DNA of 32,666 nt from an uncultured Granulicatella sp. (GTDB lineage: Bacteria; Bacillota; Bacilli; Lactobacillales; Aerococcaceae), in the NCBI GenBank assembly GCA_900551535.1, contig URWJ01000001.1, positions 1 through 32,666 on the forward strand. The letters run 5' to 3'. The notes below the pieces were generated by a model. The model had not been told where the DNA came from, ran no database searches, and saw nothing but the letters and a program-made list of their open reading frames with translations. The position numbers were made by a program, and so were the translations under genes. Below are positions 1 to 7,808 of this stretch, one piece after another. How positions within the stretch are numbered: position 1 is the first letter of the stretch; each line of letters begins with the position of its first letter.

Positions 1-1
1 G

Positions 2-379
2 ACTCAGCAAAGTGCTGTACAAGAAACCACGGTTGCTACTACAACAACAAAAGCTCCCGAAGTTACTAGTGTAAATTACTCATACGCGAATGGGAATGCT
101 TTATACTATACTGCTCAAGTAAGTAAATTCCCTCTAGAGGTTAAGGTGTTGAACCAAGCAAGAACCGATCTTTGGGCTCAAATCTCTGCAGACGGAACAG
201 TTGTCGCGGATGGAGTACCAAGTACTGGTCAAACAGTTTCTGGTTCTATTCCAGAAGGAACAACAACCATTCGCATGGATTTTGGTTATACACCTTTAGG
301 AACGATTACCGTTGGAGGCGTTGAACTAAAAATTCCAGAGGGTTCAACTGCAAATAGAATTTATATTACAGTACAATAG
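2..379 (+). CDS. rodZ: RodZ-like protein, C-terminal part (5' end outside window)
   Basis: The reading frame is open from base 2 to a TAG at 377-379, giving about 125 residues of the end of a protein. It begins with a Thr-rich linker and continues into a compact beta-rich domain containing DLWAQISADG and a Gly-rich tail. This resembles the extracellular DUF4115 domain at the C-terminus of RodZ/YmfM. RodZ family proteins have a cytoplasmic helix-turn-helix, one membrane segment and this outer domain, and they link MreB to the elongation machinery. Only the outer part is visible, so the HTH and membrane segment cannot be checked. The position directly before pgsA and cinA-recA supports the call, since ymfM-pgsA-cinA-recA is a common Firmicutes order. 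The assignment rests on domain style plus synteny. Confidence 0.72.
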   Translation, partial: TQQSAVQETTVATTTTKAPEVTSVNYSYANGNALYYTAQVSKFPLEVKVLNQARTDLWAQISADGTVVADGVPSTGQTVSGSIPEGTTTIRMDFGYTPLGTITVGGVELKIPEGSTANRIYITVQ

Positions 380-389
380 GAGAAACTCA

Positions 390-983
390 GTGAATTTACC
401 AAATAAATTAACCGTAATGAGAATTTTCATGATCCCGGTATTTATCGTTCTCATGAGTTTGCCAAGTGAAGTGTTCGGTTCGATGAATCTTTTAGGTTCA
501 CAAATAAACATTGTACACTTCTTGGCAATGATTATTTTCGCGGTAGCTAGCTTTACAGATTATCTTGATGGCTATTTAGCACGCAAATACAAATTAGTAA
601 CAAACTTTGGGAAGTTTGCTGATCCTTTAGCAGATAAAATGCTAGTCATGAGTGCATTCATTATGCTTGTTTCATTCAATTTAGCACCTGCTTGGGTCGT
701 AAGTATCATTGTTTGTCGTGAATTAGCAGTAACGGGGCTTCGATTATTATTAGTCACAGATGGCGAAGTCATGGCAGCTGCTTGGCCAGGAAAAGTAAAA
801 ACCGCTACTCAAATGTTGGCGATTATTTTCCTATTAACAGATGATTTGTTCTTTAAGGCCATTGGAATTCCAATCGGACAAATCTTACTTTATAGTTGTT
901 TAGTATTTACAATCTATTCAGGTTTGGATTATTTTGTAAAGAATCGACATGTATTTGCGGATTCATTTACTAAAACAGAATAA
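390..983 (+). CDS. pgsA: CDP-diacylglycerol--glycerol-3-phosphate 3-phosphatidyltransferase
   Basis: This membrane enzyme makes phosphatidylglycerophosphate from CDP-diacylglycerol and glycerol-3-phosphate, the committed step to phosphatidylglycerol. The 197-residue protein carries the full CDP-alcohol phosphotransferase signature: D57 and D60-G61, A64-R65, G74, D78 and D82, with the expected spacing. Several hydrophobic stretches (about residues 10-25, 40-56, 85-110, 135-150, 160-180) fit an integral membrane protein. The start is GTG, chosen because AGGAG at 378-382 lies 7 bases upstream and overlaps the rodZ stop, so it is probably co-transcribed with rodZ. A hairpin terminator follows. 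Altered pgsA is known in other Firmicutes to affect daptomycin response, but no unusual residue is evident here. Confidence 0.95.
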   Translation: MNLPNKLTVMRIFMIPVFIVLMSLPSEVFGSMNLLGSQINIVHFLAMIIFAVASFTDYLDGYLARKYKLVTNFGKFADPLADKMLVMSAFIMLVSFNLAPAWVVSIIVCRELAVTGLRLLLVTDGEVMAAAWPGKVKTATQMLAIIFLLTDDLFFKAIGIPIGQILLYSCLVFTIYSGLDYFVKNRHVFADSFTKTE

Positions 984-989
984 CAAACG

Positions 990-1024
990 AAGCCTGAAAC
1001 AGTTGTTTTGGGCTTTTATTTTTA
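990..1024 (+). terminator. Rho-independent terminator after pgsA
   Basis: An 11-bp stem (990-1000 with 1005-1015, two G-U pairs) with loop AGTT is followed by a T-rich run. It ends the rodZ-pgsA unit. Confidence 0.8.
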
Positions 1025-1051
1025 CAAAAGAGTGTTAAGGAAGGCGAAATT

Positions 1052-2305
1052 ATGAATGCAGAAATCATTGCAGTTGGTACAGAGTTACTAATGGGGCAAA
1101 TTGTGAACACGAATAGTGCGTATCTAGCTCAAGAACTAGCTAAAAACTCGATTCCAACATACTATCAACAAGTGGTTGGTGATAATGAAGAAAGAATGTA
1201 TGAAGCGATTGAATTAGCCGCTTCAAGAAGTGAGTTGATTATTTTATCTGGAGGTCTTGGACCAACAACAGACGATATTACAAAACAAGTACTGGCGCGT
1301 TTTTTAGATGTGCCACTTGTTGAAGATGAAAAAGCTCTTCAAAAAGTAATCGATTTTCACGCTCGTTCTCATCGAGATATGAGTGAAAATAATCGTAGAC
1401 AGGCTTTAGCTTTTGAGGGCGGTACTGTTTTTGAAAATCATAATGGACTTGCAGTTGGTTGTGGTTTTGAAAAAGATGGCCGACAATTCATTGTTCTACC
1501 TGGACCACCAAATGAATTAAAAATGATGATGCAAAAAGAAGTGTTGCCTTTCTTACGTAAGAAAGTGGGCAAAGTGGATTTATTCGAATCTCGTTACTTG
1601 CGTTTCTTTGGAATTGGGGAATCACGCTTAGTGACCATCCTAGAAGATTTAATCGAGGGACAAACAAATCCAACGATTGCACCATATGCCGGTAAATTCG
1701 AAGTGATGCTTCGCTTAACCGCTAACGGGAAAACAGAAGAAGAGTGCCAAGACTTACTTGACGGAATGGAACTATTAATCCAATCACAAGTTGGAGAATT
1801 CTTCTATGGATACGGCGACCACAATACGTTGCAAGAAGTGACTGTTGAGTTATTAAAAGAATCAGGACTCACAATTGCCTCTGCTGAAAGTTTAACTGGA
1901 GGACTGTTTGCCGCAAGTGTCGTGGCGTTTGAGGGAAGCTCCGCCTATTTCCAAGGGGGAACAGTTGCTTATCAACGAGAAGCGAAAGAAACGCAACTAG
2001 GAATCGACAGCACCTTGCTCGATCAATACGGAATGGTCAGTGCAGAATGTGCTAAAGCGATGGCCGAACAAGCAAGACTCCATTATCAAAGTGATTTGGG
2101 AATTTCATTTACAGGAGTCGCTGGACCAAGTGAAATGGAAGGAAAAGAAGTCGGAACGATTTTCGTCGCATTAGCGTCTCAAACAGATGTAGAAGTGTTA
2201 GAATTACATCTTGCACGTACTCGTAACGACAACCGTGAATTCGCGGTACAACATGGTTGGAATTTACTTAGAAAATATTTATTAAAACAAGTTCGAACAA
2301 AATAA
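1052..2305 (+). CDS. cinA: CinA-family protein (nicotinamide-nucleotide amidohydrolase)
   Basis: A 417-residue two-domain CinA. The N-terminal MoCF/COG1058 domain (about residues 1-170) contains VGTELLMGQIVNTNS and SGGLGPTTDD. The C-terminal PncC domain (about 255-415) contains SAESLTGG and TGVAGP, typical of NMN deamidase, which recycles nicotinamide mononucleotide in the pyridine-nucleotide cycle. In streptococci CinA is induced with competence and is co-transcribed with recA; here it sits immediately upstream of recA. The ATG start has AAGGAAGG at 1037-1044 at good spacing. The pgsA terminator isolates it from the upstream unit. The recA promoter and SOS box begin right at its stop codon, so recA can be expressed with or without cinA. 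Confidence 0.95.
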   Translation: MNAEIIAVGTELLMGQIVNTNSAYLAQELAKNSIPTYYQQVVGDNEERMYEAIELAASRSELIILSGGLGPTTDDITKQVLARFLDVPLVEDEKALQKVIDFHARSHRDMSENNRRQALAFEGGTVFENHNGLAVGCGFEKDGRQFIVLPGPPNELKMMMQKEVLPFLRKKVGKVDLFESRYLRFFGIGESRLVTILEDLIEGQTNPTIAPYAGKFEVMLRLTANGKTEEECQDLLDGMELLIQSQVGEFFYGYGDHNTLQEVTVELLKESGLTIASAESLTGGLFAASVVAFEGSSAYFQGGTVAYQREAKETQLGIDSTLLDQYGMVSAECAKAMAEQARLHYQSDLGISFTGVAGPSEMEGKEVGTIFVALASQTDVEVLELHLARTRNDNREFAVQHGWNLLRKYLLKQVRTK

Positions 2306-2318
2306 GAACAAATGTTCG
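2305..2318 (+). promoter_or_regulatory. Putative DinR/LexA (SOS) box upstream of recA
   Basis: The sequence AGAACAAATGTTCG matches the Gram-positive consensus CGAAC-N4-GTTCG at 9 of 10 positions. It starts on the last base of the cinA stop codon and lies just upstream of the recA promoter. LexA repression with release on DNA damage is the expected control (inference from family knowledge). Confidence 0.72.
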
Positions 2319-2326
2319 CATATTGC

Positions 2327-2356
2327 TTGCGCATGGAATAGAACATAGTGTACAAT
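2327..2356 (+). promoter_or_regulatory. Putative recA promoter
   Basis: A possible -35 TTGCGC (2327-2332), an 18-base spacer and -10 TACAAT (2351-2356) sit 35 bases upstream of the recA start, directly downstream of the SOS box. Confidence 0.5.
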
Positions 2357-2390
2357 ATGTTTGACTTAAAATTCGTGGAGGAATTAAAAC

Positions 2391-3437
2391 ATGGCAGAAA
2401 ATGAAAATCGTCAAAGAGCATTGGAAGATGCGCTAAAGAAAATTGAAAAGAGCTACGGTAAAGGTGCCGTAATGAAATTAGGAGAAAAAGTAGATACACA
2501 AATTCAAACAGTATCTTCAGGTTCTCTAGCATTAGATATCGCATTAGGCGTAGGTGGATTCCCACGTGGACGTATCATCGAAGTATACGGACCAGAATCT
2601 TCAGGTAAAACAACTGTTGCATTACATGCTGTTGCGGAAGTTCAAAAACGTGGTGGAGTAGCAGCGTTTATCGATGCTGAGCACGCTCTAGATCCAGAAT
2701 ACGCAAAAGCTTTAGGCGTAAACATTGATGAATTATTATTATCTCAACCAGATACAGGGGAACAAGGATTAGGAATTGCAGATGCTTTAGTATCATCTGG
2801 AGCCGTTGACATTGTAATCGTCGACTCAGTTGCTGCGTTAGTTCCACGTGCCGAAATCGATGGCGACATGGGGCAATCACACGTAGGTCTTCAAGCTCGT
2901 TTAATGTCTCAAGCATTACGTAAATTATCAGGTTCAATTAATAAAACAAAAACAATCGCAATCTTTATCAACCAAATCCGTGAAAAAGTGGGCGTTATGT
3001 TCGGAAACCCTGAAACAACACCTGGTGGACGTGCGTTGAAATTCTACGCGACTGTTCGTTTAGAAGTACGTCGTGCAGACCAAATCAAACAAGGTACTGA
3101 AATTTTAGGGAACCAAACTAAAATCAAAGTTGTTAAAAATAAAGTGGCTCCACCATTTAAAACAGCTGTTGTGGATATTATGTACGGAGAAGGGATTTCT
3201 CAACTTGGGGAATTACTCGATATGGCAGCAGACCTCGACTTCGTGAAGAAGAGTGGTGCATGGTACGCTTATAACGACGAGAAGATTGGTCAAGGTCGTG
3301 AAAATGCTAAAGCATACTTGGCAGACCATCCAGAAGTCGTTGCCGACTTGAATCAAAAAGTTCGTGCCCACTATGGCATTGGAGTAGCAGCTCCTGTCGA
3401 AGTGGAAGAAGAAGGACAAACAAGTTTATTAGACTAA
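2391..3437 (+). CDS. recA: Recombinase RecA
   Basis: RecA forms ATP-dependent filaments on single-stranded DNA, drives homologous pairing and activates LexA self-cleavage. The 348-residue protein has the normal family length. Walker A is GPESSGKT at residues 67-74. Further hallmarks are FIDAEHALDP, the Walker B stretch VDIVIVDSVAAL, the L1/L2 region around GQSHVGLQARLMSQALRKL and INQIREKVGVMFGNPETTPG, and an acidic C-terminal tail ending in LLD. The ATG is preceded by GGAGG at 2377-2381. It has its own promoter with an SOS box, and is also downstream of cinA. A strong terminator follows. Codon use is skewed to the preferred set (ATC, GTA, CGT), as expected for a highly expressed gene. Confidence 0.99.
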   Translation: MAENENRQRALEDALKKIEKSYGKGAVMKLGEKVDTQIQTVSSGSLALDIALGVGGFPRGRIIEVYGPESSGKTTVALHAVAEVQKRGGVAAFIDAEHALDPEYAKALGVNIDELLLSQPDTGEQGLGIADALVSSGAVDIVIVDSVAALVPRAEIDGDMGQSHVGLQARLMSQALRKLSGSINKTKTIAIFINQIREKVGVMFGNPETTPGGRALKFYATVRLEVRRADQIKQGTEILGNQTKIKVVKNKVAPPFKTAVVDIMYGEGISQLGELLDMAADLDFVKKSGAWYAYNDEKIGQGRENAKAYLADHPEVVADLNQKVRAHYGIGVAAPVEVEEEGQTSLLD

Positions 3438-3443
3438 TCAATC

Positions 3444-3478
3444 AAAAGAATCGAGCGCTTTAGTTCGATTCTTTTTTT
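3444..3478 (+). terminator. Rho-independent terminator after recA
   Basis: A perfect 11-bp stem (3444-3454 with 3465-3475) encloses a 10-base loop and runs into a T tract. Confidence 0.88.
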
Positions 3479-3526
3479 ATGCAAAGTTTACTAACTGCTT
3501 AAGGTTTCATAAGATTGCTAGCATTT

Positions 3527-3562
3527 TACATTAAAATAATGTACTCTTATGGTTGGTATAAT
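3527..3562 (+). promoter_or_regulatory. murJ promoter region: extended -10 with an upstream inverted repeat
   Basis: TGG-TATAAT at 3554-3562 is an extended -10 element. No good -35 is present. Instead a perfect 7-3-7 inverted repeat, TACATTA-AAA-TAATGTA, occupies 3527-3543, where a regulator could bind. Because the extended -10 lies downstream of the in-frame TTG at 3515, it argues for the ATG at 3587 as the murJ start. Confidence 0.5.
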
Positions 3563-3586
3563 TTAAGAAAGAGGATTTATCAATAT

Positions 3587-5257
3587 ATGTTTAAAAGAAA
3601 GCCTTATGTAGGCCTGAGTGATAAAATTCGAAATCAGAAAAATTCGCAACAAATTCTCTTGGAAAGTTCATCTTGGTTAACGATTGGGAATATCGTCTCA
3701 AGATTACTTGGAGCACTATATATCATCCCTTGGGGAATGTGGATGGGTGCCGATAGGGATAATGCGAACTACCTATATTTTATCGCCTATAATATTTATG
3801 CTTTAGTATTACAAATATCAACGGCAGGGATTCCTGTTGCGATTTCTAAAATCGTAGCGGATAACCAAGCAAGAAGAGACTATAAAACAAGTTGGCGCTT
3901 GTTCAAAGGAACGATGGTCTTTATGACATTCCTTGGAGTGGTCTTTGCGGCGGGAATGTATTTCTCAGCACCACTTTTTGCAAAAGGAGCTACTCCTGAA
4001 GAGATTGCGGATAGTATTTTGGTCATCCGTTCGCTAACGCCTGCGGTACTCATTATTCCACCGCTTAGCTTAATGCGTGGATACTATCAAGGATATAATG
4101 AGATGGCTGCTTCTGCGAAATCTCAATTATGGGAACAAGTAGTCCGTATCTTGTATATGTTAGGATTAACGTATTTTGTAATGCGTATTGTTTCTGGCGG
4201 TTATGTTCTTGCTGTAGCCCATTCAACATTTGCGGCCTTTGTCGGAGCGGTCATCGCGTTCTTATACTTAGCGTATAAGATGTTCCGTGACCATAAAGGC
4301 ATGATGGAATTAATGGAAGAAGGGCGTCCTGAACGTCCATTAAGTTTCTGGAAGATTATTTTTGAAGTCATGCGTGAAGCTTTACCTTTCGTATTAGTAA
4401 CTTCAAGTATTCAAATCATCAGCTTGATTGACCAAGAAACATTCCAACGTCTGGTTCCAATCTTTACGAACTTCTCGTTTGAAGAAGGAAAAGAACAGAT
4501 TACTTTATTTGGATTTAATGCGAATAAGGTTATTATGATTGTCATTTCGCTAGCGATGAGTATTTCAACAGCGGCATTGCCACTGCTTGCGGCTCATTAT
4601 TCAGTCAATGACCGTGAAGAAGTGAAACGCGTCATTGCGAACAACTTAGGATTATTTGCGTACATCATGATTCCAGCTTCTGTCGGAATGGCGATTGTAT
4701 CAGAACCGATTTATAACGTGTTCTATTCACCAGATCCAACAGGAACGTATTTATTAATGGTTTCATGTATCATGTGTGTGTTCTTAGGATTATTCGTAAC
4801 GTTCACATACATCCTGCAATCAATGGAACAACATATCATTGCGATTAAAGCATTAGGATTTACAGTGCTTATTAAATTGCTATGGCAACCAATGATGATT
4901 TACTTCCTTGGTGGAGCAGGTCCATTAATTGCCAGCTCAGTAGCATACTTTGTAGCGACGCTTTATATGTGCCGTCACGTTCTTCGTATTACACGATTCG
5001 ATTTGAATTACGTATTGAAGAAATTCGGGCAAGTGCTTCTTGCTTCTCTTGCGATGGCCATCACTTCAGCACTGACTCTTTATGCGATTAAACATGTAAT
5101 GCCAATCGGTGGTAAAGTTCGTGCGTTAATTGCAGTTGCGGTTGTAGGTTTTGTCGGAGCGGCGACTTACGGACTAATTACCTTGAAGAATCGATTAGCT
5201 GATGAAATGCTTGGCGCTCGCGTCGGTGGCATTCGTCGTAAATTGAGGATGAAATAA
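3587..5257 (+). CDS. murJ: Lipid II flippase MurJ/YtgP (MATE/MVF superfamily)
   Basis: A 556-residue polytopic membrane protein with about 14 hydrophobic segments, of the SpoVB/YtgP group of polysaccharide-biosynthesis exporters. YtgP-type proteins are functional equivalents of MurJ and move lipid-linked peptidoglycan precursor to the outer face. The N-terminus after a short basic cytosolic stretch reads SSWLTIGNIVSRLLGALYIIP, the usual entry to transmembrane helix 1 in this family. An upstream in-frame TTG at 3515 would add 24 residues, but a probable extended -10 promoter lies inside that stretch; the ATG at 3587 has GAGG about 12 bases upstream and starts MFKRKPY. The order ytgP - pseudouridine synthase - pepV matches that in Bacillus. 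The stop overlaps the next start by one base (TAATG), so the two are translationally coupled. Confidence 0.88.
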   Translation: MFKRKPYVGLSDKIRNQKNSQQILLESSSWLTIGNIVSRLLGALYIIPWGMWMGADRDNANYLYFIAYNIYALVLQISTAGIPVAISKIVADNQARRDYKTSWRLFKGTMVFMTFLGVVFAAGMYFSAPLFAKGATPEEIADSILVIRSLTPAVLIIPPLSLMRGYYQGYNEMAASAKSQLWEQVVRILYMLGLTYFVMRIVSGGYVLAVAHSTFAAFVGAVIAFLYLAYKMFRDHKGMMELMEEGRPERPLSFWKIIFEVMREALPFVLVTSSIQIISLIDQETFQRLVPIFTNFSFEEGKEQITLFGFNANKVIMIVISLAMSISTAALPLLAAHYSVNDREEVKRVIANNLGLFAYIMIPASVGMAIVSEPIYNVFYSPDPTGTYLLMVSCIMCVFLGLFVTFTYILQSMEQHIIAIKALGFTVLIKLLWQPMMIYFLGGAGPLIASSVAYFVATLYMCRHVLRITRFDLNYVLKKFGQVLLASLAMAITSALTLYAIKHVMPIGGKVRALIAVAVVGFVGAATYGLITLKNRLADEMLGARVGGIRRKLRMK

Positions 5258-5973
5258 TGAGATTAGATAAATGTTTAGCAGATTGTGGCCTTGGAACTCG
5301 TTCCGAGGTCAAATCTTTATTAAAGGCCAAACGAATTACCGTCAATGGTAAAGTCGTAAACAATGGTAAAGTTCAAGTGAATCCTGAAACGGATGAGATT
5401 TTGTTTGATGGCGAGAAGATTCAATACGAAGAGTTCGTCTATATTATGATGAATAAGCCTAAGGGAGTCGTTAGTGCGACAGAAGATAATCTTCATAAAA
5501 CAGTACTGGATTTAATCGATCCGCTTTATTTTAAAAAAGGAGTCTTCCCAGTAGGCCGTTTGGATATCGATACGCATGGATTATTGCTTTTGACAAATGA
5601 TGGAGAATTGGCGCACCGTCTTCTTTCACCGAAGAAACACGTTACAAAAATCTACCAAGCAAGAGTTGAAGGCGTGATGACTCCTGAAGATGCGACTGCT
5701 TTTGAGAAGGGCATCGTCTTATCGGATGGAACGGAGTGTATGCCAGCGCGTCTGGATATTCTTAGCACGACGCAGGATGAGTCAATCGTTCAGATTCATT
5801 TGAAAGAAGGAAAATTCCATCAGGTTAAACGAATGGTGAAAGCCTGTGGGAAAACTGTTGTGGATTTACAGCGACTCACGATGGGGCCACTCAAGTTAGA
5901 TGAGAGCCTCGCGTTAGGAGAGAGCAGACCCTTAACTGAAGAAGAATTAGAATCATTAATGATGAATGAATAA
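5257..5973 (+). CDS. rsuA: RsuA-family 16S rRNA pseudouridine synthase
   Basis: A 238-residue enzyme with an N-terminal S4 RNA-binding domain (residues 1-45, MRLDKCLADCGLGTRSEV) and a pseudouridine synthase domain. The catalytic motif VGRLDIDTHGLLLLTNDG places the catalytic aspartate at D103. By family it converts U516-equivalent uridine of 16S rRNA to pseudouridine. The RsuA versus RluB/RluF subfamily is inferred from the GRLDIDT form and the length, so the exact target base is less certain than the chemistry. ATG overlaps the murJ stop by one base, with TTGAGG at 5243-5248. A terminator follows. Confidence 0.88.
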   Translation: MRLDKCLADCGLGTRSEVKSLLKAKRITVNGKVVNNGKVQVNPETDEILFDGEKIQYEEFVYIMMNKPKGVVSATEDNLHKTVLDLIDPLYFKKGVFPVGRLDIDTHGLLLLTNDGELAHRLLSPKKHVTKIYQARVEGVMTPEDATAFEKGIVLSDGTECMPARLDILSTTQDESIVQIHLKEGKFHQVKRMVKACGKTVVDLQRLTMGPLKLDESLALGESRPLTEEELESLMMNE

Positions 5974-5975
5974 CG

Positions 5976-6006
5976 AAAGCTTAGGAGAAATCCTAGGCTT
6001 TTATTT
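5976..6006 (+). terminator. Rho-independent terminator after rsuA
   Basis: A 10-11 bp stem (5976-5986 with 5991-6001, one wobble pair) with a GAAA tetraloop and a T-rich tail. Confidence 0.8.
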
Positions 6007-6097
6007 GTTATAGAAAGGGTTTAACCGCTTTTCATCCTTTTGTAAAAATGGTAAGATAAGACTATTGAATCTACTTGATAGAGATTGGAGCGATTGG

Positions 6098-7507
6098 ATG
6101 ACAATTGATTGGAAAAAAGAAGTAGAACTTCGTAAAGAAGATCTATTAAAAGATTTATTCACATTATTACGTATCGACAGTGTGCGTGATGATTCTAAAG
6201 CGACAGAGGATGCACCAGTAGGTCCTGGACCTAAAGAAGCGCTAGAAGCATTCTTAGCAATCGGTGAACGTGATGGTTTCACAACAAAACAAGTTGGAAA
6301 CTTAGCAGGTCACATCGAATTTGCACCAAATCCAGACTATAAAGAAACTCTTGGAGTTTTAGGTCACGTGGACGTTGTTCCAGTAGGGACTGGATGGGAT
6401 ACAGATCCATTCGAGCCACAAATTATTAATGACCGTATTTATGCGCGTGGTTCAAGCGATGATAAAGGACCAAGTATGGCAGCATACTACGCATTAAAAA
6501 TCATCAAAGAATTAGGATTACCAGTTTCAAAACGTGTTCGTTTCATTATCGGAACAGACGAAGAATCAGGTTGGAAATGTATGGACCGTTACTTCCAAAC
6601 AGAAGAAATGCCAGACTTTGGTTTCTCACCAGACGCAACATTCCCAATCATCAATGGTGAAAAAGGAATCCTTTCATTACACTATGATATTCCTGGGGGA
6701 GCTGCAGAAGGCGACTACCAATTATTAAGCTTCGACGCAGGTTTACGTGAAAACATGGTTCCTCAAGATGCGCATGCGGAAATCGTTGTTCCAAATGCTG
6801 ATGAAGTAGTTGATCGCTTCTTTGCATATGTTGCTGCAAATCCTGTTGAAGGTAGTGCTCAAGTATTAGACGGCAAAGTTATCTTAGACGTTGTTGGTAA
6901 ATCAGCACACGGATCTACTCCAGATAAAGGAATCAATGCTGGAACTCACTTAGCTAAATTCTTAAACCAATTCAACTTCAAAGGCAACGCGAAAAAATAC
7001 TTAGCTTTTGCTGCTGAAGTATTACATGAAGATACTGATGGTAAAAACTTGAAAGTAGACTTCAACCATGAAGTGATGGGACCATTAACTGCCAATGCCG
7101 GAATCTTCACTTACACACCAGAATTAGGTGGGGTAGCTGTAGTAAACTTCCGTTATCCATTAGGCGTTACTGCAGAAGGTCTTGAAATTAAGACAGAAGT
7201 TGTGGCTTCAGGATATGGTTTCACTGTTGCTCACGGTAAAGCACAAGTTCCTCACTATGTATCACCAGAAGATAAATTAGTATCAACATTATTAGATGTA
7301 TATCACCGTCAAACAGGATTACCTGCACATGAACAATCAATCGGTGGTGGAACATACGGACGTATCTTTGAACGTGGTGTAGCGTATGGTGCGCTATTCC
7401 CAGACTCAATCGATACAATGCACCAAGCAAATGAATTCTTCGCATTAGAAGATTTATTCAGATCAGCTGCAATTTACGCAGAAGCGATTTACGAATTAAT
7501 TAAATAA
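6098..7507 (+). CDS. pepV: Dipeptidase PepV (M20 family metallopeptidase)
   Basis: A cytosolic zinc dipeptidase of about 469 residues, the same size as lactobacillal PepV. Metal-binding and catalytic motifs are intact: LGHVDVVP (H90, D92), RGSSDDKGP (D121/D122) and GTDEESG (E155, E156), plus a C-terminal TMHQANE that supplies the last histidine. It cleaves dipeptides in the last step of peptide use for amino acids. A TTG at 6065 would extend the frame, but the ATG at 6098 is preferred: GGAG at 6087-6090 gives 7-base spacing and the protein then starts MTIDWKKEVELRKEDLL as is usual for PepV. It is bounded by terminators on both sides, so it is a single-gene unit. Confidence 0.95.
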   Translation: MTIDWKKEVELRKEDLLKDLFTLLRIDSVRDDSKATEDAPVGPGPKEALEAFLAIGERDGFTTKQVGNLAGHIEFAPNPDYKETLGVLGHVDVVPVGTGWDTDPFEPQIINDRIYARGSSDDKGPSMAAYYALKIIKELGLPVSKRVRFIIGTDEESGWKCMDRYFQTEEMPDFGFSPDATFPIINGEKGILSLHYDIPGGAAEGDYQLLSFDAGLRENMVPQDAHAEIVVPNADEVVDRFFAYVAANPVEGSAQVLDGKVILDVVGKSAHGSTPDKGINAGTHLAKFLNQFNFKGNAKKYLAFAAEVLHEDTDGKNLKVDFNHEVMGPLTANAGIFTYTPELGGVAVVNFRYPLGVTAEGLEIKTEVVASGYGFTVAHGKAQVPHYVSPEDKLVSTLLDVYHRQTGLPAHEQSIGGGTYGRIFERGVAYGALFPDSIDTMHQANEFFALEDLFRSAAIYAEAIYELIK

Positions 7508-7518
7508 GCGTAAGTGAT

Positions 7519-7550
7519 TAGGAGAACGGATTTCCGTTCTCCTTTTTCTT
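7519..7550 (+). terminator. Rho-independent terminator after pepV
   Basis: A perfect 10-bp stem (7520-7529 with 7534-7543), loop ATTT, followed by TTTTCTTTT. Confidence 0.88.
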
Positions 7551-7808
7551 TTAAGATGATGTTTATAAAAGGATGTATCTTGCCTTATGAATGTCAAAAA
7601 TACTTTTTTCTAGATAAAAAATAAGAAGTTATAACAATTTCGGAGATTTATCTACAAAAATGGACTTTATTCGGGATTTCAATCGATTCAGTTATTGCTT
7701 TTTTTCACAAATATCCTATACTGAAGTTAATAATGAATATGAATGATAGTTTAGAGTAGAAGAATAACGCATAAATTTGATTAGAATCTTTTTTTGTTGT
7801 GAAGTGAA
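7551..7808. other. AT-rich spacer ahead of the solitary ABC exporter
   Basis: After the pepV terminator this spacer is markedly AT-rich. It holds a promoter (7695-7722) and two very short possible reading frames: 21 codons from ATG 7559 with two cysteines, and 28 codons from ATG 7660. Neither has a convincing Shine-Dalgarno, so neither is called as a gene. I see no repeat or mobile-element end. Confidence 0.5.
7695..7722 (+). promoter_or_regulatory. Putative promoter of the solitary ABC exporter gene
   Basis: TTGCTT (7695-7700), a 16-base spacer and TATACT (7717-7722), about 85 bases upstream of the coding start. Confidence 0.55.

Noticed and set aside
2179..2565. 128-codon frame on the - strand across the cinA-recA junction
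   Set aside because: It is antisense to two certain genes and to the recA control region, has low-complexity Leu/Phe content and no family resemblance.
7660..7746. 28-codon frame before the ABC exporter
   Set aside because: It overlaps the predicted promoter, and its GGAG is too far from the ATG.
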